Shown in pieces: positions 23,708 through 36,539 of a stretch of 64,000 bases of DNA. Origin of the DNA: Drosophila pseudoobscura (taxonomy: Eukaryota; Arthropoda; Insecta; Diptera; Drosophilidae); the NCBI RefSeq assembly GCF_009870125.1, contig NC_046683.1:7440001-7504000 (forward strand), written 5' to 3'. The position numbers were made by a program, and so were the translations under genes. Position 1 is the stretch's first letter, and each line of letters opens with the position of its first letter. The notes beneath the pieces are model-generated. The model made no database searches. It was not told the DNA's origin and was given only the letters and a program-made list of their open reading frames with translations.

Positions 23708-25121
23708 TTAATAGGGATAGAGATTCTTGCGTTTCAGCTCCATGTCGAGGTCGGCCAACTGCTGCAGGAAGCCATCATTGGGCCGAATGTCGCGACGCAT
23801 TCGAACGGTGCGTATCGCATCCACCGCCGACATCTTGCGGCAGATCATCAGGTAGGCCAGCACACAGGTGGCCGAGCGGGACATCCCCACCAGGCAGTGT
23901 ACCAGGATTTTGCCTATCAAAAAAACCCATTAATTAATCATTGATTAAATATATATTCAGAAGTAGAGTGGGATGGCAAATGCACAACTATTTCAGTTTT
24001 CTTTACAGATCTTTCGTTTTCGCGGATCGAATCGGTTGGGATCAGCTGTTCGCAGCTGTTTTTCTTTAATTCCAATATAGCAGAGTATTTCAAATGCCTT
24101 TTGTAAACTAAAAGCAAGCTCTTTAGACATCTTTTGACCAAAGATCTATGGAGAATGTATGGTGCTACCTTTTTATATGGTTTCTTCTAGCACCGACCAA
24201 CCGAGATGCGCTGCTGTACATTGCATACCCATCTCTAGCATCGTCAGTACTCACCTCCGCTGCTGATGGCGCTGTCTATGAATTTGGAAGCCACATAGAA
24301 GTAACGCGAGATGTCTGTCGTGGGGGCATCGATCATCGGGAATCCCATGTACCTAAAAACACAGTCCTTATGGTTCCGTCTGTGGTACACACAACACACA
24401 CACCACACATACACCCCCCCAGACAACACAAAACAGCAACAACAAAGATATGAGGCCAAAATCAAAATGAGATGGCAAATGGAGATACATGGATGGACGG
24501 AAGGATTGATATTCGAGAGCGGAGAAGAAAGAAAAGAATACATTTTTGAGATGTGTGAAGAAAGTGAAGAAAGTCAAATCAAAAACGATTAAAACAAAAT
24601 CAAAAAAAAAGAAACCAAACAAAATATGAACAAATTTTGGATTGGAAAACGTGGTTCCATTGTTCATGTTGTTGCCTTTTGTTGGATAGGGTGGAAGAGG
24701 CTTCACAGCTCACCTAATGCTGGGCATATCCCGGTAGTAGCTGTGTCCTGTGTCCACCTGGCCATAGCGACAGCCCTCGGCGGCATTCAGGACATGCGTG
24801 ATGCCCATCATTCTCAGATACGTCTTGTTCTTGGCCGCCGCCCTGTGCAAAGAATAAAGAAAAGGCCTCCAGTTATTGGTGGACAGCCACAGGAAGAGTG
24901 CACTCCAAGACTTACGCATCGCCAATGTAGATGCCCGGATAGACCTCATCGCAGTCGACATCGTGGATGGCGCACTCGGCCCGCCTCAGGCCGGGCAATG
25001 CCCGTGTGGGTGCCATTGAGTAGTGCAGGACTCGCTGCAGCTGTCGGCCTGTGGTCTGTTCGGAGGTCTCCAAGCGGCTGGGCGACTGCAAAGATGCAAA
25101 GACCCGCAACACAGTGGACAT
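23708..25121 (-). CDS. CG7378: Dual-specificity protein phosphatase (VHR/DUSP3-like), four exons
   Basis: It removes phosphate from Tyr and Ser/Thr residues; VHR-type enzymes act on MAP kinases and STATs, but the fly substrate is not visible here. Coding exons on the minus strand are 25121-24916, 24842-24714, 24352-24255 and 23913-23708; every junction is GT-AG and phase-consistent, giving about 212 residues (human DUSP3 has 185). The signature HCLVGMSRS (Cys near residue 151) is the HCxxGxxRS P-loop. Asp near residue 120 (PMIDAP) sits at the general-acid position, and [10 protein letters not shown] is the conserved VHR block. NDGFLQQL near the C-terminus is also family-typical. The start is uncertain: ATG at 25121 is used, ATG at 25130 is possible, and a good acceptor (TTTGCAG) ends at 25086, so an upstream 5' exon may exist. 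The symbol is the D. melanogaster orthologue inferred from family and neighbours. Confidence 0.87.
24041..24060. promoter_or_regulatory. Two E-box (Motif 5-type) sites in the last DUSP intron
   Basis: ATCAGCTGTT at 24041-24050 matches the Drosophila promoter E-box Motif 5 (AWCAGCTGTT) exactly, and CGCAGCTGTT follows directly. They lie in the intron between coding exons 3 and 4 (23914-24254). A regulatory role is inference. Confidence 0.35.
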
Positions 25122-25349
25122 TAATATCAATCAGGAAACGATTTGGGCTCTTCATGCTTCAAGATTAACAATTAACAGGTTTCATTTAAGCTTCGTTTTA
25201 GTACAAATGATAAGCATAGCACCTAGTCCTTTCTTCTATGGGAAATTTTATTTAAATATCCCGTATTGGAACAGGGAACTAACAATCATAATTTCTTTGC
25301 ATACTTGAACCAACTCAGAAGCTGGACTCGCAAAAATTGTGAGCAAATA

Positions 25350-26118
25350 GAGCAATGCGAAAGAAAGTGTGACCTAGGCCAGGAATGCAGAAGAAAGTGT
25401 GACCAAATCGAAGGAAGGCAGAAGAAAGTGTGACCAAATCCAGGAATGCAGAAGAAAGTGCGACCAAATTCAGGAATGCAGAAGAAAGCGTCACCAAATC
25501 CTCGAAAGTAGGAGACAAAAGCACCAAAATCACTAGAAATGCTGAAGAAAGTGTGACCAAATCCAGGAATGCAGAAGAAGGTATGACCAAATCCAGGAAT
25601 GCAGAAGAAGGTATGACCAAATCCAGGAATGCAGAAGAAGGTATGACCAAATCCAGGAATGCAGAAGAAAGTCTCACTAAATTGAGGCGATTGAGAAGAA
25701 AGCATCACAAATCCTCGAAAATAAGAGAACAAAGTGTGACCAAATCCAGGAATGCAGAAGAAAGAATGACCAAATCCTGGAATTAAGAAGAAAGTGTCAC
25801 CAAATCCTCGAAAGAAGAAACAAATCCAGCAAAAGACATCAGAAATGCGGAAGAAATTGTGACCAAATCCAGGAATGCTGAAGAAATGACACCAAATCCT
25901 CGAAAGTAGGAGAAAAAAGCACCAAAATCACCAGAAATGCTGAAGAAAGTGTGACCAAATCCAGGAATGCTGAAGAAAGTGTGACCAAATCGTAGCAATG
26001 CAGAATAAAGCATCACCAAATCCTCGAAAGTAGGAGAAACAACCACCAAATATCACCAGAAATTCTGCAGAAAGTGTAACCAATCCAGGAATGAAGAAAA
26101 AAGTGTGACCAAGGCCAT
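25350..26118. repeat. 30-bp minisatellite, about 25 copies
   Basis: Units resemble ACCAAATCCAGGAATGCAGA followed by AGAAAGTGTG. Several neighbouring copies (25560-25660) are nearly identical, and some variants read CTCGAAAGTAGGAGA. The 30-base period keeps both strands open: Thr-Lys-Ser-Arg-Asn-Ala-Glu-Glu repeats on plus, Ser-Ala-Phe-Leu-Asp-Leu-Val repeats on minus. Open frames on both strands are expected from the period alone, so this is annotated as repeat DNA just upstream of the phosphatase coding exons, perhaps in its 5' intron. Confidence 0.9.
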
Positions 26119-27330
26119 GGAAATGACAAAACACACAAAAGTTTCACCCACGCAGTCTTCATTTAGAAACAATCGTAACGTTTTTGTCGAGGCACAACGA
26201 CTCGGGGCACTCTCTTTTCTGTACGATTGAAGGCTTTAGTAGCAGGAGCGACCTCTTCTCTTCAGTGGAAAACAGTCCTTAAACAAACGGCTCTGCTCCG
26301 ACCATGAAGAAAGCTCTACCAAAAGTAAACAGAGCTTTTCTTCTTCAGACCTTCAGACCTACGGCCCTGCTCCAGACCTCAACTTCAGTGCTACTAGTCA
26401 GTGCTGGCATCCAGTGTAATTAGATTTTGTGGACATTTTGGCAGGATTATAACTTTTGTCCCCACCAACACCCCAACAGCCGCCTGCCCATGACATCACA
26501 ATCCCAGCGACAATTGCCAAAACGAAAAGCGGAAAAAAAGAAATACCAGTAAAATGCTTGGCCAGCAGATTTATGGCAAAGGCGAAGGTCGCAATTTCGG
26601 GTTGACAAATCAGACGCGGGGGCCAGGGGCAGAGGGCGAGGTCAGGGGCTTTTACTTGCTGTGTTGTTTGGCATTTCCCAGGGTCATGCCGTGAAAGTGA
26701 AAACTTGTGCACCGTAATTCCCCCAGAATGCGAATGCCTAGACAAATACGAGAGTATTTCTTTCAATCACTTTCAGATTTGATTTAATTTTCTCTCTCGT
26801 TTTGGCTGTTTGTTGTCGTTCCCGGCTATCGACTGTCTCCCAATTGTCATAATACAATCATATGGGCCCCCACGTTTCGTGAAAACTTTTCCTTTCTCTG
26901 GCGGCATGCGACCCTGAAAAAACAAAAAACCCCCCGAAACAAGAAACGAAAATCGTATATAGGAATTTAAGGCATCTGTCGCCAGCAAAAGTTCTTTAAC
27001 ATTTTGCCCGTCTGATCTATTGTGACGGATCTATCTGTCGTCTGTATATGCTGTATATTTTTCTATATATTCAGGGGGTTTGTGGGTTAATTGTTCTAAA
27101 TCCGTTGTCAACCGAGAACAAAAAGGAAGAGAAAATGCGTGTGTTGAGTATTATTTATAGCCTTCAGTTTCAGCCCCGATCGGCGCATATATAGACTAAG
27201 GAACTATCGTAAGTGTTAGTACAGCTCTGAAAATCCAAGAACTCTAAGCAGATTTTAGCTATTTTGTTTGTTAGGATCAAAATGCAGCACAGACAACATA
27301 TATCACACAAGGTACAATACAATCGGTCGA

Positions 27331-27344
27331 TATCGATATCGATA
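27331..27344. promoter_or_regulatory. Two overlapping DRE (DREF) sites
   Basis: TATCGATA occurs at 27331-27338 and again at 27337-27344, forming a 14-base palindrome. This is the exact DNA replication-related element (Motif 2), bound by DREF and also by BEAF-type CGATA readers at housekeeping promoters. It lies 2.2 kb upstream of the phosphatase coding start and could mark its promoter, which is inference. Confidence 0.5.
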
Positions 27345-30300
27345 ACGATACCCTTCATGCACAACAAACCTGATAATAGTGTGGACTATATCTATCGCCG
27401 ATACTGCTGCTGTATCTGTCCGTGGAAAGCTGAAAACAAATCGATATTCAAACAACAAGAAATTTAATATTATGAAAATAAGAAAAACTTAAAAATAACT
27501 ATACAAATAAATCGAATTTTGAATGATCTAGTAATAATGGAACACCAGTCCTGGAAAACCATATTCTACAAGCAAAATTTATATTTAAGAATCAATTGAT
27601 CAAATGATAAGTTCCGTTCAAGGCCAAGGCAACTATTTTGATCGCAAGTAATCTAATATCGAAAATATCTACTGAAAATCACATAAAGATCTATGTATAG
27701 ATCGACAAGCCATAGACTATCGTTCAGGTAGAAACGGAAATAGAGAATATATAGAGAATAGAATAGTAAAAGCTTTTGCTGGGGCGGCAGGTGAGACATC
27801 GCCCCCAAGTTCTGTGTCTGTGTCTCTTGGCGGCAAGGCGACGACGCCTTGACCTTGTCCCCCATTGGTTTGCTTTGCTCTTTTGATGTCTATCTATATG
27901 GTGGCAGTACGAGTGCGAGTATGTACCCCCCAGCAGATAGATTTCTCTCCCAAAAATCACACACGACACACACACATCTCTCTGTCAGTGGCTTTCTCTG
28001 GATCTATAAATACCGCAGAGAATAAATTACTCTGAGAACAGAAAAGCACACACAAATGAGAAAATTATTCAAGAAAATGTATTGGAAATACTTGAAGCCC
28101 ACAAAATATTTGTTGTTGTTTTTTTTTGTATGACTCATCAAGTCCCCTCCCCTCTCCAATGGGAAACCACAACCCGCATGACAAGACAATTAGCTGGACA
28201 CGACAGATATCCCCATACAAAAAGCTTTAATCTGAAAAAAACTGGGGACAAAAAAACCAAATTAAGTAGGGAGTAAGGGAAAGGAAACATGATTGAATAT
28301 TTGGTCATCATCGGAGAGCATCGTAATCGCCAGCATATATATAATATATACATACCATAGAACGATATCTCTATAGCCCCATTCCCAATGGATGACTCGA
28401 GTGTATGACTGACTGACTGACTGATTCGTGTGCTAGAGCAAAATGCCAATGTAAACGGTTCTCGTGTATCTTATTATAGAAGCCACAGCAAAAACAACAT
28501 TCAGCGCCGACTCTCACCTGAAAGGTATGCCATACACACGCCAAAAAAAAAAAAAATCCACACTAATGCTCTCTCAATGAGAAATAATTGCACAGAGTCC
28601 AAGTCTTTTTGAGGAGACTGCTTTCCTCAGAGATTCAATGGTTATCTCAGTATTGTTTTCATATTCAACAAAATACCACCAGATCAGATTGGATTGGTTT
28701 ATTATAGCCAGAAAGTACACTTGTAATGGCGGGGGTTACTCGACCCCCAGCCCAGCGCTTATTCTCTCTCTTCCACACGCCTTTCCTCGTGCAGTGTGCA
28801 TGCTCTGGCGGAGGAGAGCGAGACAAAAGGGCTGGTGTTGGTGTGAGAATGGAGAAAAAACCATAGATGTAAACAACAAAATGTAGAGAAAAATGGAAAA
28901 AGCTAAAATCGAATATACAAAAATCTTCCAAACGGTTCGACCGATGTTTAAGAAATTCAGTTTAGTCAAATAATTAGCTCGTCCCCAAACGACAAATAAA
29001 ATATGTTGTATAAATTACATAAATCATACAAATCACAAGAAAATAAAGAATGATAAAGACAACCGTGAAGATTTCCAGAAAAGAAAGATCTGCGACAAGA
29101 AGTCCTACATTAATAGCCACTCAAAAGTTTGTATATCTTTTATATCGAAACACTCAAATTGTAGCCCTAAGTTGTAGGGGTTCCAAAGGGTGGGTGCCCT
29201 CCAAGGTGCCCGTCCAAGGCTTAACCCATATCTAAACGATTTGCCATACGATTTGTTACACGACCCCACCACACCCTCCATTCAGTAATGCGATTGCGGT
29301 TGTCTAGTCTTCCGTTCCACCACTGGTTTTCCATCCTCTACCGTGACACAGTTCTTCTGCTGTTGGTTTTTCATTTTATTTGTTTTTTTTTGCATTTAGT
29401 TTGTGGCACTTCCTGCCACTTCCTGACAGCGAAAGCGAAAGCGAAACAGCCAGCCCCTCCCAGAGGTCAAGCATTGGGCCCAGTCGCAATCAGTGAGCGG
29501 ATGGCCGAATGGTTGGATGGTTGGATGGTGTAACCTGCAACACGTAACCTGCGCTGTGCTGCAACATGTGGAGCGGATGTGGGTCAGGCGATTGTGGGTT
29601 GTGCGGCTGATTGGATCGCTGTGTGTGTGTGCCCAGTAGGTGGTCGAGGACATCAGCTATAATCAAAATCAGATTATGACATCATCAAGATGACTGCATT
29701 ATGGATATTCTCTCTATGCCCTCTGGTTGAACTGGTTCTCTGTGTGGCCTGTCTTTAAGGACAAATCTGCCTGGGGATACACTATATTTCAACTGTTTAA
29801 AGAAATTTCCATCGATGCTAGAGCAGACCATGATTTTCGGATCATTTTTCTGTCTGCAAGAAGTAGAATATGCCGTCCAAACATTATATTACATCAGATG
29901 GTTGTATTTTCCTTTATAATATTTAAGGCAATCCAAATCTATATTCGTTCGGCACAATTTTTGAGATTTTAACTTAAAAATTTCCGAAATTTCTTGTGGC
30001 GAGTACTCTTTTCGCTTAGGGGAACATTTCCACATCATAAAAATCCCTTTCCAGAAGTTCTAAGTAGTTTCATGTGGAGTATTCAAAGGTTATCTTACAA
30101 AAACCACTTCCAAAAAATGTATAATGAACATTTAAATCGTATATTCGTTGGAGCATCTGTGAAATTTGTATCGCAATTTACTTGCCTTTGGCATTGAAGA
30201 AACAAACAACAAAAATTCAACCAAAAATAGAAAAATATAAAAAAAAAGACAGAAAAAAAAAGTTGTTCAAGTGTGAAAATTCACAGCGTCCAAGTGTTGG

Positions 30301-33300
30301 AAAATCAAAAACAAAATAGCAAGAGCAACAATTAATGTATGAACCAAATGAAAATTAACAAATTTACGAGCACACATTTTTGGCATTGATAAATCTGACA
30401 AATCCATATATATCTGTCTGTCTCTGCAGAACATATCTATAAGATATAAGCAACGTTTTTTTTTTTTGTATGTGTTTTTTTTTTTTTTTGGGTCACTCGA
30501 CAAATGCAAATTGCATTGACATGCAAGCGGAGGCATGGGCTCCTGCAGATTTTTATTGATTAAACAGTCAACGAACACAACCCTTTGCCTACAAAAAAGT
30601 ACATCAAATTCCGAGACAATTATTAAAAAGAAAAAAAAAACAAAAACAACAGAGAAAGAGAGGGAGAGAAAAAGAGCGAGAGACATTCCTGAGGCGATTT
30701 CCCAATGTGGGGGGAAAAAAAAAACAACTTTGGCAACGGCAAACGGAATGAAAAATTCGGATTCCCTCGTCTTTTAATTCATTTGCAAAAATTGCAAAAA
30801 TGGCAAAAACAAAGTTTTCAATTTAATGCGCAATTCCTGTGCTTCTTAATTGGCCTTTTAAGGTGTGCAAAATGCAATGACTGATGTTACTTCGTACTCG
30901 GGATGAATGCTCATCAGAACCCTCATCATCATCATCATCATCAGTCGAACGACCGAACGAACGACAATTTATGCAAATGAAATGCAAATCAGGCGATGGG
31001 AACTGAAGGTTATGAATAGGGCGCACATCCACATCCACCTCCACATCCACTGCTTTAAGGTAATGGAGCTCCCACAGCTGGTAATGTGAGAAGATACTCA
31101 TTAAAAATGGCTCACTCACACAAATCAGAAAAGGCAATATTACAAGTATTTGTCTAAGGATAGTCTTTACACTTTTCTATGAAGAGAAATTTATAGATAT
31201 ATATTGTAAGCCACTGCCACATCTATCTTTGTTGATCTCTACACTTTCTTCCCTGGATCCATGGTTACCCCTTCAGCCAGTGTTCTTCCCTTCATCGTCT
31301 AATGCTCAGAAAGATCTTACTAGATTTGACCTTGAAACTGAATACTCACTCGTACTTTCCCACTGTGTTAATACACTTTTGGGTCGAGTTATTCCGCTCG
31401 AACCAAATGGGGAAACGCTTTCAAGTGGCCGCCAGGCAGCCAGCCATCGGCTGCGTCTGTCTTCAAGCCAGAGCCACCGTTTAGAATCGCGCTCATTGCC
31501 TTTCGCTTTTTTGCTCAATCAGGCGCAACAGCTGCCACAGCGACACGCCCACAGCTATAGCCACAGATACAATATCTATGTATCTACGAGCACAGTGTAG
31601 AGTACGTATATTGTTGAGGAAACTGAAAATGTGTACAATGCTCTATCGATTGTTCAATTAGCGCTCTCGATGGGCTTGACACTGAGCCAAAACAGTGAAA
31701 TAGCAGCAGCAAAAAAAAAACACACACACATTGATGACATTGACATTTTAGCTAAGCTTTTTGGTTCATACAATATATGTATATATATGGTGTACTTTAC
31801 AATCGACATTACACGGAAGCACCCCCCGACCGGCAATTAATTTGAGGCAAGGCAAGGCAGGGCGAGACGGGGCGGGGCGGAGGAAGGAGAGCATCAAATT
31901 AATACGCTTCACTGAATGGCTGTGCCTTTGTGTTTGGGCTTAGGTCTGGGTTTAATTAATTTTGTATTATTCTTTTATTTTTGCATAAGACTTTGAGATT
32001 TTAAATGGGAGATGTGGCACCTGGAATCGAAATATTCGCGTGGCCCACGCGGCGTATGAGTAATACGCTTTTGGGGACAGCCCATTGATCCGCTCTTTGA
32101 CGTCAATCGAATCCCGTGCAGCGTCCCCCCATAAATTTGGCGCCTAATTAAAATGTTTACTTTGATATCCATTATATGTTTTGTATGAATGAAGAAGAGA
32201 TGCAATTTTTGTTTTAAAGGAGGATTTTTGAGACCCATAAAGTATCGGAAGTCATTGAAATATATTCCACACAAAAGGCAAAACCATTTCCCACAAAACG
32301 CCAAAAACTGACCACAAAACGGAAATCCTATTAGGCAGAATTTTATGCAGAAATTTGTGTATTAATTTATATTATTTTTATATGAAAAACCACCTCCAAT
32401 AGATAAGAAAAAGTCGACGACGGAATACTATAAGGAATCCATTAGATCTTTGAATGATAAAGCACCCTTTATGTGGAAAGTATACCATTTATTATCTTCC
32501 AAATATCAGGCTTGTCCCCTTATAAAAACCTCATTCGATCCTTCCATTTCTTCTCGCCTTCTTATGGTCTTTGATCTATGGATCAAAGCTAATCAAGGCC
32601 TTAAATAAGACATTTAATTATTTCAGTAACCAATTGAAGAACATTTTATGCACTCTTTGTGCAACCTGCAGCTTGGGGGTGCCCGTCCCTTTTGGCCGGA
32701 AATTGGGGCGACGCCCGAATGCAAAGTTAATGCCAAGAAGATAATCTCCGGATAAATTCGAAAAGACACACAGGTATGTTGTTATTTAACGACCCACATG
32801 TTGGTGGGTTAGTGGGTTGATGGTTGGATGGTTTGATGGGCTGGTGCTTTTTGGAGGCCGGGCCTCTGCCTGCCACGCCTTGAAAAGGCACTTGAACTTT
32901 GCATTTGCATTCGGAGGCCTTCAATGGGGTAGAGGGAGGTGGGCTTGGGAAAGGTTGATGGTGGATGGTGGATGGTTTGGCATGCCAAGGCCTCTCTCTC
33001 TCTCTGTCCCTATCTCTCGCTGTCCCTATCTCTCGCTGTCCCCACAGAAAATAGTACAAATTCTATTTTCCCCATTGTTTCTTTTTTTCGGTGGTTTATA
33101 GGTGAAGTGGGGGGTTGGCAGGCAAATTGGGTCAGCAGAGCAAACTACACACAACCACAGAGCGACACACAGAGACAGAGACAGAGGGACAAAGAGAGAA
33201 TCAGAGAGAGAGAGAGAGCGACAAAAGGAAGGTAAGTCAAGGTCATTCCGTTGGTCCACATCATCCCTCCATCACTTCAACATCATCAACAGCATCGTCC

Positions 33301-35268
33301 TTGTCATCAGCTGTTTTTGACAGATGCCCGGAAAATGAAGCCCGTGCCGTCGAAAAGTCTGCCTATCCTTCCGCTCCTTCACTCCCCCACTCCCCCACTC
33401 CTCCACTCACTCATCCTTTGACAGTGCTCCGCCGCTCAGTCTGGTCTTCGCTGAGAACTCTACCATACCCACTCACTCGGGGGACACTTTAGCCTTCGTT
33501 CTGACTCTCAACTACTGCCTCCCTTACAAGGTTTATTAATACAAGGTGAGGCTGTATGAAATGCGCGATGCCCTTGATTTAAGGACATTTTTGGAAGGTC
33601 ATTCAGAGGAGATATATGTATTTTCTTGCAAGGCGAAAGAAGATCGAAATTTTGGGCTAAAACTTAGAAGCTTATGGGAAGAAGTTCTTTCAGAGAGCGT
33701 ATATCGTGCCCTTTTCTATGCATTTATGGCTAGGGGTCCACTACCTACCTAACTCTATTATATCTCTCGCCTAGAATGTAAATATGAATATCACGGATCG
33801 AAAAACATGTGTGCACGAGCATGTATATTGTTTTCTTTGGAATTTGGCAAAAGCCTCACCTTAAATGAAATGCCCCTTGATCCTACTCGCTTGTTAGGGA
33901 AACGCTTCTAGTCTTGGCTACTCTTCCCGCTGTCCCGCTCTCCCACTCGTTTGTGTACTCTCCCCATACACTCCTGTGTTCCCGCTCTGTCCCTCTCCCA
34001 CAGTTATGCTACCATTGCAGCGTTTGCTCTCCTGCTCTCCCACTGATTTGTTACACTTCTTAGAGCATTATTGCCCCTAGGACTTCTGGGTTTCTAGGTG
34101 CCCAGCGCATTCATTTGTTGGTCTTTCCCCCATTCCGTTATGATTGCTCTTTCTCCCACTTTTTTTTAGCTTTTTTTTGTTGTTGCTTAGTTACTCCTTT
34201 GCGTGGGAAGGGGAGCCGAGCCGCCTTTTTGCCGCTCTTACCGTTATGCTCTATCCCTTTCCTCTTTCCACTTACCGCATATCTCCATGACATCTTTGTT
34301 GAGTGTGTGGTGGGTGGGTGGTTGGGTGGTGTGTGGTGTGTGTGTGTGGGTGGTGTGTCCTGCTATCCAGCTACTGCTCCTCTAGTGTGCGCCCAGCCCT
34401 CCTCTTGCCTCGTGCCTCTTGCCTCGTGCCTTGTGCCTCTCTTCCTGTTCCTTGTTCCTGTCACCGTTCCACTCGCTTCGTCTCGGGGGCAGGGGCGGGC
34501 GTCGGATGTGTGTGTGTCGTGTGTGCGGCGGGGATTTGGCGTCTCGCGCGTTGCCTTTTGGTTGGAAAGTTAATTCGTTTAAATAATAGGATCAAAGAGC
34601 AAACAAACAACAACAACAGTAGTCAAATGACGTCGCCGAAGGGGATTTCGAGAAAGGGGAGGAGAAGGACAAAGGAGGAGGAGTAGAAGACGAAGAAGAG
34701 GCTCGCCAACAACAACATCACTCTCTCACAATCACACGCAAAAAAAAAATGTATATTGTATATCTATATATAAGAGAAGCACAGCAACAAAATCTTACTT
34801 TTTTTTTTTGCAAAATAAATCAATTTGTTGAAATTTTGTAAAAAAAATTTTTAATTAAATTATTTAAATATTTAATTTATATTTGATTGCGATTTGATTT
34901 TGGACTTTTTGATTTTTCAGTTTTGACTGCTGCTTTTTTTTTTGTTTGCTGGCGTTCTGGCGACGGAAACTTTTTTGCGACTGATTCGCGATGCCGCTTT
35001 GGGGTTGTTTTGTAGGCGTCCGAAAGCTCTTTTCGCCTGCCATAGGGGACTGTGACGTAGGCGGCAAAAGCTCACGCTCACGCTCAGACTTTGGCCGGAA
35101 AGGTACATTCCCCACACAGGTAAGGCCGAGAGTCACGGTCTGCAGCATCCGCTCAGAGGTACCCTATCGCCTTACCTTTCGCTATTCAAAGCGCTTTCTG
35201 CCTCTCTTGGAGGCGCGCACGTGGCGAGCGCTGGTTTCTCTGTGGGGGGAATGTGGGTGTTGCCGCAC

Positions 35269-35290
35269 ACACACACACACACACACACAC
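35269..35290. repeat. (AC)n microsatellite
   Basis: Eleven tandem AC dinucleotides in non-coding DNA. Confidence 0.9.
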
Positions 35291-36539
35291 TGGCACACAG
35301 TGCCACCCACTTACGCATGTGTAAATATTTGTATATTTACATTCGTATTTGCTACTCATTCATTTACATATTCAATCGTTTAAGCCAAAATAGAGAGAGC
35401 AGCGACCAAAACAGCTAAAGCTTTTGCGAAAAAGTTCTAGGAAGCCCAGCAAGCGATTATCGGCGAATCACACGTACCCTTCTTTGTTGAATAGGCCCCA
35501 TGGAGGCAGCGGTGTGGCTACCAATAAGTTCCCAACAAATTTCCCTCTTTGAAAACCAATTCAAAGAAAGGTACCGCCAATACCAATACTAGATATCCAA
35601 TACTCATAGAGACACAAGCAACGCTGAGGCTCTATGTGGGTCGAAAAAATCGTTCCGGAGGTTTACTGAGGGTCTTAAGGCTATATATACTATAAAAGTT
35701 TTATTACTAAAACCTTCACTACGTAAAATAAAGAGCATTCAAATTGTGTATCAATCTACAAGAAAGAACCTAAGCAGATTGAGGGAAATTCTTGATCAAA
35801 GTATTAACAAAATAGCCATAATTTCAGGCACTCCCTAAAAATATTGTGCTGTGGCATAGGACCAACCAAGGGATAAAGTATAATCCCACATGGATCCACG
35901 ACTAATAAAATTCCATAAAATTCCCATGATCAGTGAAGAAGAAGATCCTAAATGGTTGTTAAATGTACCAGAAGCTATAGCTATTGTCATAGAAACAGAC
36001 CTACCCCATCAAGAACCTTGAACATCACATGATTCATAGACTCTTAGAAAAAAAATGCTCTTTCTTTGTCCATGAATTCTATTTGCTCTCACACCCACAC
36101 AATTTATGACTGTGGGATGCGAAAATAGAATACTAGATATTCTAGATATATTTCCAAAGATCCAAAGAGAGATACAATGTAAGATTACGGAGCTTATCTC
36201 TTTTGGCTCACAAGTGATTCACGTTCAAAGTCATTCATTCAACCCACTATCCATGAGATTCCCCCCAACCTATGAATATCTTGAGTATGGCTAATTTTTA
36301 GGCCATTTATAGCCCATTGTTCCATATCTAGAATTGCATTTTATCGCCTAATGTACATTGCAGGAGTCTTGCAATCCCCACTTTCCCATTAAGATTTCTT
36401 AGTGATTTTCATTTCCATTATAATCTTTAATATTTGAAGTACCATTGGTTATCATTTAAGCTGTTAACGATGCCATTAATACAATTGATTGTGACTGTTC
36501 GAATTATTAGTGTAAGATATTATCTGTGTTACAATTATC

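Larger units (their letters stand above)
26120..36490. other. Non-coding spacer or 5' intron of the DUSP gene
   Basis: No coding exon is supported in about 10.4 kb. Features seen are overlapping TATCGATA sites (27331-27344), a dispersed-family copy (29996-30030), T tracts (30450-30490), a GAGA run (33170-33225), a GTGGGTGG tract (34305-34350), a GC-rich patch with a consensus donor CAGGTAAGG near 35117, and an (AC)n repeat (35269-35290). If the phosphatase has upstream non-coding exons they would lie here, but none can be fixed from sequence alone. Confidence 0.5.

Noticed and set aside
25350..26118. CRISPR-like array
   Set aside because: The units are contiguous tandem repeats without unique spacers, in a eukaryotic genome.
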